This document shows, one piece after another, positions 7,567-15,987 of a DNA stretch of 39,362 bases (the stretch's first letter is position 1; the number at the start of each line of letters is the position of its first letter). The position numbers and the translations under genes are program-made. Source of the stretch: Candidatus Methanocrinis natronophilus (GTDB taxonomy: Archaea; Halobacteriota; Methanosarcinia; Methanotrichales; Methanotrichaceae); the NCBI GenBank assembly GCA_029167045.1, contig JARFPK010000021.1, positions 1 through 39,362 of the forward strand. The letters run 5' to 3'. The notes under the pieces were generated by a model that worked only from the letters and a program-made list of their open reading frames with translations, was not told where the DNA came from and did not search any database.

Positions 7567-8334
7567 TTACTCTGGCCTGAAGCCCCACCTGCTTCTCCGC
7601 TCCCACATGTGATGGAGAGCGATCAGACCCTCATCGAACTTTCTGGCGCCCTGGGCACCACCAAAGGCGACGTTGTCGTGCCTGAAGATGGTGGTCCTCT
7701 TGGCTACCTCTGCCTCGCTCATCGGCTTTCCGACGTTGACCTTCTTGTCCAGGGGGATGCCGACCTGGTCCTTGACGTAGGATACCTTTCCGTCAGAGCC
7801 CATCTCGGTTCTGGCCAGCATGTCGAACATGGTGCCGTCTTCGGCGAGCCGCAGGGAGTGGCCGTGGACTGTACAGCCCCTCATGGATGAGAGAGAAACA
7901 TCGGTCATCTCGGAGTCCATCTGGACCTTGGTGTACTGCTCTATGTCTCTCTCTCGAGCCTCGATGATCTGTCTTCCGGATAGGGTTCCTGGGTCTGCGC
8001 CTCGGCAGTTGATAGCTCCCCAGTAGCTCCTCCAGTAGGGGACAGAGGGGGCGTTGTACATGGAGTCGGCGAACTGGGAGTACCTGATACGGTCTCCGGC
8101 GGCGGCGCCGGGGGTCGGCTCCACGAGCTGCCTTATGGGGCAGTCGGGCTCTCCCATCTCTTTCAGGGGCGGGTGGGTGCTGGGGTAGTCTGCTCCGGGA
8201 GCCCTGTGGCCCATCACGGTAACGACGTCGGCGTCGGAGATGTCTCTGAGCTTCTCCAGATCGCCGGACATGTGCTTGCGCCTGTTCTTTCCAACAGACG
8301 TCGTACCGGGGTAATATTGGGGTTTGTATGCCAT
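7567..8334 (-). CDS. mcrG: Methyl-coenzyme M reductase subunit gamma
   Basis: 255 aa, MAYKPQYYPGTTSVGKNRRK..., containing the conserved GHRAPG, YWGAINCRGADPGTLSGRQI and MRGCTVHGHSLRL segments of McrG. These help shape the active-site channel and F430 pocket. I start at ATG 8334, which has a strong AAGGAGG site in front. The longer open frame toward 8568 is the antisense of mcrD. It lies 25 nt after mcrD, and no mcrC gene sits between them, although mcrC precedes mcrG in several other methanogens. Confidence 0.97.
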   Translation of the reverse strand: MAYKPQYYPGTTSVGKNRRKHMSGDLEKLRDISDADVVTVMGHRAPGADYPSTHPPLKEMGEPDCPIRQLVEPTPGAAAGDRIRYSQFADSMYNAPSVPYWRSYWGAINCRGADPGTLSGRQIIEARERDIEQYTKVQMDSEMTDVSLSSMRGCTVHGHSLRLAEDGTMFDMLARTEMGSDGKVSYVKDQVGIPLDKKVNVGKPMSEAEVAKRTTIFRHDNVAFGGAQGARKFDEGLIALHHMWERRSRWGFRPE

Positions 8335-8359
8335 ATTCTTAAACCTCCTTATGAAAATG

Positions 8360-8854
8360 CTACGAGTCACCTCTGCTATCAGACAGCATGGCCAAGTTCC
8401 TCTCCTTTTTGGCCTTCGGATCGACCATCCCGAGGATCCTCTTATCCTCCACCTCGCTGCCGTACTTGGCGTAGTCCGAGACGGTGGGCTTGGTGTGGAA
8501 GAGCTGCCTCTTCTTGATATCGAAGGAGAAGGGGAGCGTTCGCTCACACGCTGCTCTGACGCCCTCAATATCCTCTTCGCTCTCCAGCTCCAACCCGATC
8601 CTCCCCACCTTCACCCTCAGCTCGATCGCCTGGTCCCCCAGCTCCAGGAGCATATTCTTATGCTCCTCTATGGGGAGGCCCTTGCCCGGGCCGTAGGGGA
8701 CCGCCCTGGGAAGGTTAGGCCCCTGGATCATGATCCGGAGGACGCCCCCCGACCGATATATCTCGTCGAGGAGGCGCTGGGCGGTATCCGGGTTGAGAAA
8801 CCTTCGAGGGAAGATCTCTATCTGGACGGTTTCCGTGTCTGATTTAGTGACCAT
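8360..8854 (-). CDS. mcrD: Methyl-coenzyme M reductase operon protein D
   Basis: 164 aa, with the McrD features IEIFPRRFLNPDTAQRLLDE and a GPNLPRAVPYGPGKGLP loop. McrD is not part of the purified enzyme. It associates with Mcr and is thought to assist assembly or F430 delivery. It begins 15 nt after mcrB in the operon. The C-terminus (KAKKERNLAMLSDSRGDS) is short and polar. The start is an ATG at 8854 within the tight spacing expected for this operon. Confidence 0.95.
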   Translation of the reverse strand: MVTKSDTETVQIEIFPRRFLNPDTAQRLLDEIYRSGGVLRIMIQGPNLPRAVPYGPGKGLPIEEHKNMLLELGDQAIELRVKVGRIGLELESEEDIEGVRAACERTLPFSFDIKKRQLFHTKPTVSDYAKYGSEVEDKRILGMVDPKAKKERNLAMLSDSRGDS

Positions 8855-8869
8855 GCATACTCAACCTAT

Positions 8870-10174
8870 CTATACAGCCTCCGCAACTGCTACGATAGGC
8901 TCGCGGAACTCCTTGATCTCGCCGTATACTGTGCCCACCAGTCCAGAGGTCATCTCCGGGGTGAACATCTGGGTGCCCGCATCCAGGGCGACCGCTGCGG
9001 ATACGCAGGGGATCGCGAACCCTCGGGAGTGCCTCGTCACGACGTGGTTGCCGTTGAAGACTCCGGGGCCGCCGCCGCCGTAGATGGAGTGGCTGAAGAA
9101 GGAGAAACCGACTGCGGTTCCCTGGACCTTCCCCCAGTCGCACCCTGGCAGAGCGGTCTCTTTCTCCATGACGTCGTTGAAGTACAGCAGGGTTGAAGAG
9201 ACGGCCTGAGCGCCTCGGAGGGCGCCGCAGTTGACCATGGTGGCGGCTAGAGTGCCTGCGGCACAGTAGGCGTTCCACATGGGGACGTCGTTCGCCTCGT
9301 ACATCACGTACCCGGAGGGGAGCTTCTCGCCGGCCTTGATGACCTTGTCCTCGATGGCCCTCTCGACGACGCTGTGAACGACGCTCCCGATGGTTCCCGT
9401 CTTGCCGTTGGCCTTCACCAGGTCGTAGACCATGTTGTTGGCGTTGAGTCCCTGGTAGGCGAGGCCGAGCATCTGGTACCTCTCGAAGATGCCTATGGCG
9501 TTGCCCATCTCGAAGTTTCCGATCTGCTCGTAGATGGCAGATAGAGCAGCAGCGTTCATGGCGTTCTTCTTGGTGATGGCTGCGATGTGGTTTGCCATGA
9601 TGTTCCTCAGAGCGAAGCCGAGACCTTCATCGTTCTGGGGGATGTTCAGGACAGAGGCGATGTTTCCGCCCGCCATGGGGACGGTCTGCGGGTACTGGCC
9701 CCAAACGGCGGCGTGGACCATGGGGGCGTCGACCATACCGGCCTTGAACTGGGTGACTAGCGCCTCGGTGGTGGCGGCAGCGGCGGCCGTCATTCCGACG
9801 ACGAACTCAGCGGCTGCGTCGACCCTGGCGGTGGGGATCTGGACGAGGAGCTGCTTTCCTCCGCCCAGAACCTGGACGTTGGTGTCGTCTCCGGATTCGA
9901 CCTGCAGGAGATTCTTGATCTCGGCGGCGAGGGCGTCGGCGTTGGCGACGACGTCGTAATTCAGCTCGCGTCCCTTGAGCTGCCTGCCCTGGCCACCTAC
10001 CTTACCGGTCTTAAGAGCGTTCTCAACACCTGCCAGGTTGACGGCCACCGTCCGCTTGGTCAGGTTGATCAGCTTCTTCATCGCCGCGTTCTTGAGTGGG
10101 CTGACGGCGCTCAGGTCAACGTCACTCTTTAAAAGAACGCCACGGTCACTATAGAGGTCTACTTTGTCAGACAC
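8870..10174 (-). CDS. mcrB: Methyl-coenzyme M reductase subunit beta
   Basis: 434 aa and the first gene of the operon. It carries the active-site segment [20 protein letters not shown], in which Phe359 and Tyr365 correspond to the coenzyme-B/methyl-CoM contact residues of the beta subunit. Residues 1-185 form the N-terminal alpha/beta domain and the rest the helical C-terminal domain. The start is GTG 10174, supported by AAGGAGGATA at 10190-10181 and by the usual N-terminus (M)[11 protein letters not shown]. Length matches the family. Confidence 0.97.
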   Translation of the reverse strand: MSDKVDLYSDRGVLLKSDVDLSAVSPLKNAAMKKLINLTKRTVAVNLAGVENALKTGKVGGQGRQLKGRELNYDVVANADALAAEIKNLLQVESGDDTNVQVLGGGKQLLVQIPTARVDAAAEFVVGMTAAAAATTEALVTQFKAGMVDAPMVHAAVWGQYPQTVPMAGGNIASVLNIPQNDEGLGFALRNIMANHIAAITKKNAMNAAALSAIYEQIGNFEMGNAIGIFERYQMLGLAYQGLNANNMVYDLVKANGKTGTIGSVVHSVVERAIEDKVIKAGEKLPSGYVMYEANDVPMWNAYCAAGTLAATMVNCGALRGAQAVSSTLLYFNDVMEKETALPGCDWGKVQGTAVGFSFFSHSIYGGGGPGVFNGNHVVTRHSRGFAIPCVSAAVALDAGTQMFTPEMTSGLVGTVYGEIKEFREPIVAVAEAV

Positions 10175-10480
10175 GTTCTTTATCCTCCTTTTACCTTTTA
10201 GCAGAAAACGTTCCGAATAGGGATCGCCGGAGCGAACGGTAAGATGAGGTTCTCTTCGATCATCATACCCGGCGACTTTTCCTCTCCGCTACAGTCTCCC
10301 GCCTGACACTTCATGGTCATATCGCTACTTAAAGTTTTTGCGCGTCCTATTTCATGACAATACATTTATTCGAATGTGTTAAAATATTGCTCAAAATGTG
10401 AATATATGCTAAAATAGAAATTTTGTATGCATATTGCATGAATAATATCGACCTGGCCTGGAATAATGCATCCTATTTGA
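10175..10480 (-). promoter_or_regulatory. mcr operon leader and AT-rich promoter region
   Basis: About 450 bp separate mcrB from the next plus-strand features. Bases 10320-10480 are strikingly AT-rich for this genome. On the minus strand a candidate BRE/TATA (AAAAACTTTAAGTA) lies near 10342-10328, which would start transcription about 25 nt downstream and give a leader of roughly 130 nt. Other AT-rich words further up (10359-10450) are alternatives. The ribosome-binding site of mcrB is at 10190-10181. The exact start cannot be fixed by eye. Confidence 0.45.
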
Positions 10481-10626
10481 GGATATCGGTCCTTTTTTGG
10501 GCTGGATTGGACCGATATATCTTATCCTCGTGCACCCCTGGGATGGGCGGATATCAGTCAAATTTTTAGATAATTGTCCCTGGGTTTGGATGATTGTGTT
10601 ACAGAGGCCTGACGGTCTGCAACCGT

Positions 10627-10773
10627 TTACACATTGAGAGCATAAACTCTCAACAGAGGGTTGATGAGGGGTCGCGACGGTGACGAGGCCTCCAGGACGG
10701 TTTTGATCTGGGGGATGGTCCCATCCACGATGAAGGTGGACCCGGACTGATAAATCGGCATCGTCGTAGCCAT
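10627..10773 (-). CDS. Possible 48-aa protein, hypothetical
   Basis: The minus strand reads MATTMPIYQSGSTFIVDGTI... to ...LINPLLRVYALNV from ATG 10773. A GGGGGTGGG purine run directly precedes the ATG, a poor distance for a ribosome-binding site. The frame is open further upstream to 10905, but that part is antisense to topoisomerase I. The residue composition looks protein-like, yet no family is recognised. A 7-bp inverted repeat (TTGAGAG-cataaa-CTCTCAA, 10634-10653) covers its last codons. It could be a relic gene or chance. Confidence 0.25.
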   Translation of the reverse strand: MATTMPIYQSGSTFIVDGTIPQIKTVLEASSPSRPLINPLLRVYALNV

Positions 10774-10878
10774 CCCACCCCCAAGATCGGAGGCAAGCGG
10801 AAGGTCATTCGATAGAACGGCCGAGTGCAGGGTTCTGCGATAGATACTTATATCATATCCAAAACTGGCGGAGAACGG

Positions 10879-13095
10879 ATGCATCTCATCATTGCCGAAA
10901 AGCACAACGTTGCCAAGCGGATAGCCCAGATCCTAGCGGGGACGAAGCCAAAGGTCAAAAGAGTTCACGGGATCGAAACATTCCACTTCGACGACAAGGT
11001 GGTGATGGGGCTCTCAGGCCACATCGTCGGGGTCGACTACCCCCCGGGGTACAACAACTGGCAGAAGGTCGACTACCGGGACCTGATCCACGCCGAGGTG
11101 GTGACGAAGCCGACCCAGGCCAAGATGGTCTCCACCCTCAACGACCTGGGAAGGGAGGCGGACCGGATCACCATCGCCACCGACTACGACCGGGAGGGGG
11201 AGCTGATCGGCGTCGAGGCCCTCAGGATAGCCGAGGAGGCCAACCCCAGGATAAAGGCCGACAGGGTGAGGTTCAGCGCCATAACCAAAGGCGAGATCCT
11301 CGACGCCTTCAAATCCCCCGGTGAGGTGGACTACGCCCTCGCCTCCTCCGGAGAGGCGAGGCAGGTGGTGGACCTGATATGGGGCGCCGCCCTCACCCGG
11401 TTCATATCCATCACCGCAGGGAGGCTCGGGAAGGGCTTCCTCTCGGTGGGGCGTGTCCAGTCTCCGACCCTCGCCCTCATCGTAGACCGGGAGAAGGAGA
11501 TCCAGGCCTTCAAGCCCCAGCCCTACTGGGAGATCAGCGCCGAACTCGAGAAGGAACTAACAGTCAAGCACGAGAAGGGGAGGATCTGGGACGGCGACCT
11601 GGCGAGGTCGATATTCGAAGGCCTCGGGGAAGAGGCGACCGTCCTCTCGATAAAGGAGAAGACGAGGACCGACAGGCCCCCCGCCCCCTTCGACACCACC
11701 GCCTTCATCAGCGCCGCCAGCGGCATCGGATTCTCCGCATCCAACGCCATGAGGATAGCAGAGTGGCTCTATACCAGCGGGTTCATAAGCTACCCCAGGA
11801 CCGAGAACACCGTCTACCCGGCGACCATCGACCTTCGCGCCCTCGTCGCCGCCCTGAAGAAGGGCCCCTTCCGGGAGGATGCGGAGCAGGTCCTGAAAGG
11901 ACCCATGGTCCCCACCCGGGGCAAGAGGATCTCGACGGACCACCCCCCCATCTACCCGACGGCCCCGGCGACGAAGAAGGATATGAAGCCCGACCAGTGG
12001 AAGATATACGAGCTCGTCGTCAGACGGTTCCTTGCGACCCTATCGGAGCCCTCCCGCTGGATTACCATGAACGTCAAACTAGACATCCATGGCGAGCCCT
12101 TCAAGGCCCTGGGCGCCCGCCAGATCGAGGCGGGCTGGAGGGGATGCTACCCCTACAGCAAGGCGGCGGAGGAGATCCTACCCCCCCTCACCGAGGGGGA
12201 GAAGCTCCAGGTCCTCGGAAAAGACCTGGCGGAGAAGGAGACCCAGCCCCCCTCCAGGTACGGCCAGGGGAGGCTCGTCAAGCTGATGGACGAGCTGGGG
12301 CTCGGGACGAAGTCGACGAGACACGAGATCATAAGCAAGCTCTACGCCCGGGCCTACGTCCAGGGCAACCCCATGAAGCCGACGAACACCGCCTACGCCG
12401 TCATCGAGGCTCTAGAACGCCACTCTCCCACCATCACAAAGCCGGAGATGACCAGGACCCTCGAGGAGGGGATGACGAAGATCGCCGAGCGGAAGATCAG
12501 GGAGGGCGAGGTCGTCGATGAGTCGAGGTCGATGCTCGACGCCGTCTTCGACGACCTCCTCCGCCACCAGGAGGAGATCGAGACGACCCTCCGGGAGGGG
12601 CTTCGGACCGACAAGATCGTCGGCAACTGCCCCGACTGCAAAAATGAGCTGATCATCCGGAGGGGGAGGCGGGGGAGCAGGTTCATAGGATGCGCCGGCT
12701 ACCCCAACTGCACCCACACCCTACCCCTGCCGAAGTTCGGGATGATCGTCGTCACCGACAAGGTCTGCACCGACCACGGGATGTACCACATCAGGATAAT
12801 AAACAAGGGGAAACGCCCCTGGGACCTGGGATGCCCCAAATGCAACTTCGACCAGTGGCAGGCGAAGAAGGCGGAGGAGGCGAGAGAGAAGGCCCAGGTC
12901 GACGCCCTCGCCGATATACCTGGGATCGGACCCAAGACCCTGGAGAAGCTCGCCGCCGCCGGGGTTAAGACCGCCCTCGACCTCGCGGCAGCCCAGGCCG
13001 ATGACCTGGCGGAGAAGACCGGCCTCAAAATAAACAAGATATCCTCCTGGCAGCTCGCCGCCAGGACGAAGGCGGACAAGGCCCAAAGCCCCTGA
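10879..13095 (+). CDS. topA: DNA topoisomerase I, type IA
   Basis: 738 aa. The TOPRIM domain comes first (MHLIIAEKHNVAKRIAQILA with Glu7; DYDREGE with Asp102/Asp104). The active-site Tyr305 follows in GFISYPRTENT. Zinc-ribbon modules near the C-terminus read CPDCKNELIIRRG with GCAGYPNC, and GCPKCNFDQW. A terminal helix-hairpin-helix region reads LADIPGIGPKTLEKLAAAG. The enzyme relaxes negative supercoils through a 5'-phosphotyrosyl link. I take ATG 10879 (MHLIIAEK), the usual family start, rather than the upstream ATG 10825. A TATA-like ttatatcat lies near 10848-10856. Confidence 0.96.
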   Translation: MHLIIAEKHNVAKRIAQILAGTKPKVKRVHGIETFHFDDKVVMGLSGHIVGVDYPPGYNNWQKVDYRDLIHAEVVTKPTQAKMVSTLNDLGREADRITIATDYDREGELIGVEALRIAEEANPRIKADRVRFSAITKGEILDAFKSPGEVDYALASSGEARQVVDLIWGAALTRFISITAGRLGKGFLSVGRVQSPTLALIVDREKEIQAFKPQPYWEISAELEKELTVKHEKGRIWDGDLARSIFEGLGEEATVLSIKEKTRTDRPPAPFDTTAFISAASGIGFSASNAMRIAEWLYTSGFISYPRTENTVYPATIDLRALVAALKKGPFREDAEQVLKGPMVPTRGKRISTDHPPIYPTAPATKKDMKPDQWKIYELVVRRFLATLSEPSRWITMNVKLDIHGEPFKALGARQIEAGWRGCYPYSKAAEEILPPLTEGEKLQVLGKDLAEKETQPPSRYGQGRLVKLMDELGLGTKSTRHEIISKLYARAYVQGNPMKPTNTAYAVIEALERHSPTITKPEMTRTLEEGMTKIAERKIREGEVVDESRSMLDAVFDDLLRHQEEIETTLREGLRTDKIVGNCPDCKNELIIRRGRRGSRFIGCAGYPNCTHTLPLPKFGMIVVTDKVCTDHGMYHIRIINKGKRPWDLGCPKCNFDQWQAKKAEEAREKAQVDALADIPGIGPKTLEKLAAAGVKTALDLAAAQADDLAEKTGLKINKISSWQLAARTKADKAQSP

Positions 13096-13106
13096 CCTTT
13101 GGATAA

Positions 13107-13181
13107 TGGGCCTGGCCGGATTTGAACCGGCGACCACTCGGTTATGAGCCGAGCGCTCTAACCGGACTAAGCTACAGGCCC
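13107..13181 (-). tRNA. tRNA with CAU anticodon (elongator Met or Ile2)
   Basis: The minus strand folds into a full cloverleaf: acceptor GGGCCTG/CAGGCCC with discriminator A, anticodon stem CTCGG/CCGAG with loop CTCATAA, and T arm GCCGG-TTCAAAT-CCGGC. The anticodon is CAU. The GGGCC acceptor and TCGGCTCATAACCGA arm resemble archaeal tRNA-Ile2, whose C34 is modified by TiaS, but an elongator Met cannot be excluded. No initiator-type features are seen. No intron. It lies 19 nt after tRNA-Asn in the same direction. Confidence 0.9.
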
Positions 13182-13200
13182 AAGAAACGTTTGATTCTGA

Positions 13201-13273
13201 CGCCGCCAACAGGGCTCGAACCTGTGACGATCTGGTTAACAGCCAGACACTCTACCAACTGAGTTATGGCGGC
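13201..13273 (-). tRNA. tRNA-Asn (GTT)
   Basis: Reverse-strand cloverleaf: acceptor GCCGCCA paired with TGGCGGC, discriminator G, anticodon loop CTGTTAA giving GUU, and T loop TTCGAGC. No intron and no encoded CCA. It is first in a two-tRNA unit with the CAU tRNA and has its own TATA element 26 bp upstream. Confidence 0.95.
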
Positions 13274-13298
13274 TCGAACCCAGCCTTTTCGGGCAATC

Positions 13299-13306
13299 CA
13301 TTTAAG
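13299..13306 (-). promoter_or_regulatory. TATA box for the tRNA-Asn/tRNA(CAU) unit
   Basis: The minus strand reads GGCTTAAATGG here, with CTTAAATG 26 bp before the first base of tRNA-Asn (13273). That is the distance expected for an archaeal TATA box. Confidence 0.6.
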
Positions 13307-13329
13307 CCTTTTGATCAGAGGAGTACCTC

Positions 13330-14376
13330 ATGCGCGTTCTCAAAAAGAGCCTCCGCGGCCAGGAGGGGGAGGTCTCCCTCGTCCCCGAGTCGATAGACGA
13401 CCTCTGGCACCTAAAGCACCTGATCGCCCCGAAAGACCTCGTCTTCGCCCTCACCCACCGGAAGGCCCCCGCCTCCACCGACAAGCTCCGGCCTGAAAAG
13501 CTGGAGAGGAGGGCTGTGCGCCTCGGCATCAGGGCGGAGTCGGTGGAGTTTGCCACCTCCTCCAGCTGGCTGCGGGTCCATGGGGTGATCGAGGTCGGCC
13601 AGGACGCCGGATCCTACCACACCCTCAACCTGGAGCCGGGGACCGACGTCTCCGTCATAAAGGTCTGGAGGGACCACGACCTCGCTCGGATCCAGGAGGC
13701 GGTAGCCGAGGCGAGACGGCCTAAGGTGGTGATCGCCCTCATCGAGGAGGGGGAGGCGGCGATAGGGGTCTTGCGCCAGTTCGGTGTAGAGACCGCCTCG
13801 GAGATCAAGGCGGGGGGCGGAAAAGGGATGGGCGGCAAGGGCGGGGAGAGCAGATCGGATTTTTTGGAGGAGGCGGCAAAGGAGCTCTCCAGGGTGGCAT
13901 CGGAAGGGGCGAAGGTGATCCTGGCGGGGCCGGGGTTCATCAAAGAGGACCTCAAGAAGAGGATAGACTCCTCCCACCCAGAACTGGCGGAGAGGATCGC
14001 CCTCTGCGACGCCACCGCCATGGGGGTATCGGGGTTTCAGGAGGTCCTCCGCCGGGGGACGATCGACAAGATCCTGGAGGAGAGCAGGCTCGGCCTCGAG
14101 ACGACCCTGATGGAGGAGCTCCTCCGGGAGATCGCCACCGACGGCCGGGCAGCCTACGGCCCCTCCGAGGTGAGAGAGGCGGCATCCCTCGGATCGGTGG
14201 AGACGCTGATGATCAGCGACGATCTCGTCCGAAGCCCCGAGATGGACGAGCTGATGAGGTCCGTCTCCAACGCCCGGGGAAGGGTCGTCATCTTCAGCTC
14301 GGAGTTCGAGCCTGGAAAGAGGCTATCGGCCCTGGGTGGGGTGGCGGCCATAACGAGGTACAAGATCCGGCGGTGA
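13330..14376 (+). CDS. pelA: mRNA surveillance protein pelota
   Basis: 348 aa with the three pelota/eRF1-like domains. The N-terminal Sm-like domain (about 1-130) reads MRVLKKSLRGQEGEVSLVPE... and includes DDLWHLKHLIAPKD. The central domain (about 131-255) has GPGFIKEDLKKRI where release factors carry GGQ. The C-terminal domain (256-348) is ITRYKIRR at its end. With aEF1alpha it recognises stalled ribosomes and triggers no-go decay and subunit splitting. A ribosome-binding site GAGGAG lies just upstream of the ATG. Confidence 0.96.
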   Translation: MRVLKKSLRGQEGEVSLVPESIDDLWHLKHLIAPKDLVFALTHRKAPASTDKLRPEKLERRAVRLGIRAESVEFATSSSWLRVHGVIEVGQDAGSYHTLNLEPGTDVSVIKVWRDHDLARIQEAVAEARRPKVVIALIEEGEAAIGVLRQFGVETASEIKAGGGKGMGGKGGESRSDFLEEAAKELSRVASEGAKVILAGPGFIKEDLKKRIDSSHPELAERIALCDATAMGVSGFQEVLRRGTIDKILEESRLGLETTLMEELLREIATDGRAAYGPSEVREAASLGSVETLMISDDLVRSPEMDELMRSVSNARGRVVIFSSEFEPGKRLSALGGVAAITRYKIRR

Positions 14377-14463
14377 CAGAACAGATCCAGCGATCGCAGA
14401 ATAAAGCCGGATTTCGGGGATGGGGCCGGCGGGGGTGGGGCGGGTCCTTCGGGACGGGATACG

Positions 14464-14472
14464 TTATTTATA
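14464..14472 (+). promoter_or_regulatory. TATA box of ncsA, suggesting a leaderless mRNA
   Basis: TTATTTATA sits 25-33 bp before the ATG at 14497. With the usual archaeal TATA-to-start distance, transcription would begin at or very near the start codon. No ribosome-binding site is seen. Confidence 0.55.
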
Positions 14473-14496
14473 CCGTCAGATCGCGGTATCGGTTGC

Positions 14497-15414
14497 ATGA
14501 TCGTCTGCGACAGGTGCCCGGGGAAGGCAGTGATATTCCAGAAGTACTCAGGGAGCCACCTCTGCACCCGCCACTTCCAGGAGGACGTCCACCGGAAGGC
14601 GAGGGAGGTCCTGCGGAGCTACAGGATCTTCGGGGGACCCTGCAGGGTGGCGGTGGCAGCGTCCGGCGGCAAAGACAGCTCCTCCCTCCTCGTCATCCTC
14701 CACCACCTCTTCGGTCACCGGGAGGACGTGGAGCTTCTGGCGGTATCCATCGACGAGGGGATCGATGGGTATAGGCCCAGGACCCTGGCGGCGGCTTCGG
14801 CTGTGGCCCGGAGCCTCGGGGTTGAGCATCTCGTCGTCAGCCTCCGGGACGAGTACGGGGTCACCACCGACGGTCTCGCCTCTGGGGGCCATCCCCAGGG
14901 GCCCTGCAGCTTCTGCGGCGTCCTCAGGAAGGGGCTCCTCAACCGAACCGCCCGAGATCTCGGGGCCGACGCCTTAGCCACCGGCCACAACCTCGACGAC
15001 GAGGCCCAGACGGTGATGCTCAACTACATCAAAGGGGACGTCGACCGGCTCTACAGGCTCAGGCCGAAGAGGGCGATCCCAGGGATGGTCCCGAGGATTA
15101 AGCCGCTCCGCCGGGTCCCCGAGAAGGAGATGGGGCTGTACGCCATCCTCCGGGGCATCCCCTTCGAGAATGCGGCCTGCCCCTACATATCCAGGGCGAT
15201 GAGGCAGGAGGTGAAGGACCTCTTAAACGGGCTGGAGGCGAAGCACCCGGGGACGAAGTACTCCATCATGAGGGGCTTTGAGAGGATCCTCGACCTCCAG
15301 CCCCCCGGATCGTACGAAGCGATCCCCTGCGCCGGATGCGGCGAGCCCTCCAGCAACGGGGTCTGCGCCAGCTGCAGGCTCCTGGAGCAGGTACGAGGAG
15401 AGGAAAGTCTTTAA
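14497..15414 (+). CDS. ncsA: tRNA 2-thiolation protein, NcsA/TtuA-like
   Basis: 305 aa, the TIGR00269 family of tRNA thiolases. There is an N-terminal zinc module (Cys4, Cys7, His21, Cys23 region). A PP-loop ATP pyrophosphatase follows, with SGGKDS at 56-61. CSFC (Cys137, Cys140) and a later ACPY cysteine are candidate Fe-S ligands. A C-terminal zinc ribbon reads CAGCGEPSSNGVCASC. Members adenylate and thiolate uridine (U34 or U54) of tRNA, using a ubiquitin-like sulfur carrier. The choice between U34 and U54 is not decided by the sequence alone. The adjacent tRNA-Thr fits a translation-related neighbourhood. Confidence 0.9.
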   Translation: MIVCDRCPGKAVIFQKYSGSHLCTRHFQEDVHRKAREVLRSYRIFGGPCRVAVAASGGKDSSSLLVILHHLFGHREDVELLAVSIDEGIDGYRPRTLAAASAVARSLGVEHLVVSLRDEYGVTTDGLASGGHPQGPCSFCGVLRKGLLNRTARDLGADALATGHNLDDEAQTVMLNYIKGDVDRLYRLRPKRAIPGMVPRIKPLRRVPEKEMGLYAILRGIPFENAACPYISRAMRQEVKDLLNGLEAKHPGTKYSIMRGFERILDLQPPGSYEAIPCAGCGEPSSNGVCASCRLLEQVRGEESL

Positions 15415-15416
15415 AT
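15409..15416 (+). promoter_or_regulatory. TATA box for tRNA-Thr, over the ncsA stop
   Basis: CTTTAAAT lies 24-31 bp before tRNA-Thr and includes the ncsA TAA (15412-15414). The tRNA therefore has its own promoter within the end of the upstream gene. Confidence 0.6.
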
Positions 15417-15439
15417 GTTGAAGGGGGAGGGGTAGGCGG

Positions 15440-15513
15440 GCCTCGGTGGCTCAGCTGGCTAGAGCGAGTGACTTGTAATCACTAGGTCGCGTGTTCGAAT
15501 CACGCCCGGGGCT
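15440..15513 (+). tRNA. tRNA-Thr (TGT)
   Basis: Cloverleaf: acceptor GCCTCGG with CCGGGGC (one G-U pair), discriminator T, D arm GCTC...GAGC, anticodon stem AGTGA/TCACT with loop CTTGTAA giving UGU, and T arm GCGTG-TTCGAAT-CACGC. No intron. Confidence 0.95.
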
Positions 15514-15543
15514 TAAATCCAGGGTCCTGCAAGGAGGCACAGA

Positions 15544-15879
15544 ATGCGTCTATTATTCTTCCTGCTCTTCTCGACGGTGGCGACGGCATCGGCAGCCTCA
15601 GACCCCCTCGCCTTCAACTTCACCGGAGACCTCGACGAGCTGGAGGCGCTCCTGGCGGGGTGGGGGATAGGGGTCGTGAACCGGTCTGCGGCAGACGGCC
15701 TCTTCAATGAGACGGCGGATAGGAACCGGACGGAACCGCCCTTCTTCCACATCATGAGGGGCGAGAGCATATTCTTCGACTTCGAGAACCTCACCGCATC
15801 AGAGGAGCCCGCCCCTCTGCGGGTAGAATCCCCATGGAACAAGTCCTTCTTCGAGATCCTCCTCAGGGACTGGTGGTGA
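15544..15879 (+). CDS. Secreted small protein, hypothetical
   Basis: 111 aa with a classic signal peptide: MRLLFFLLFSTVATASAAS, cleavage likely after ASA. The mature chain is acidic, rich in Asn-x-Ser/Thr sequons (NFT, NRS, NET, NRT, NLT, NKS), which are possible N-glycosylation sites. It contains no recognised domain and ends FFEILLRDWW. It is probably exported to the cell surface. It sits between tRNA-Thr and an Lrp regulator with no obvious functional link. Confidence 0.6.
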   Translation: MRLLFFLLFSTVATASAASDPLAFNFTGDLDELEALLAGWGIGVVNRSAADGLFNETADRNRTEPPFFHIMRGESIFFDFENLTASEEPAPLRVESPWNKSFFEILLRDWW

Positions 15880-15987
15880 GAGGCTCCGCCCTGACGCCCC
15901 CACCAACCCCCCCAGGCGGATATGATGGGCTGAAGATAGCGCAGAAAGGAAAACTATAATCATTTTCAGATCGGAACGGGATGATCA

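Noticed and set aside
8335-8568. N-terminal extension of the mcrG frame to 8568
   Set aside because: It runs antiparallel in frame within the mcrD coding region; the ribosome-binding site and family N-terminus place the start at 8334.
10825-10878. Longer start for topoisomerase I (ATG 10825)
   Set aside because: Adds 18 residues outside the TOPRIM fold; the family begins at MHLIIAEK and the TATA-like element lies between the two starts.
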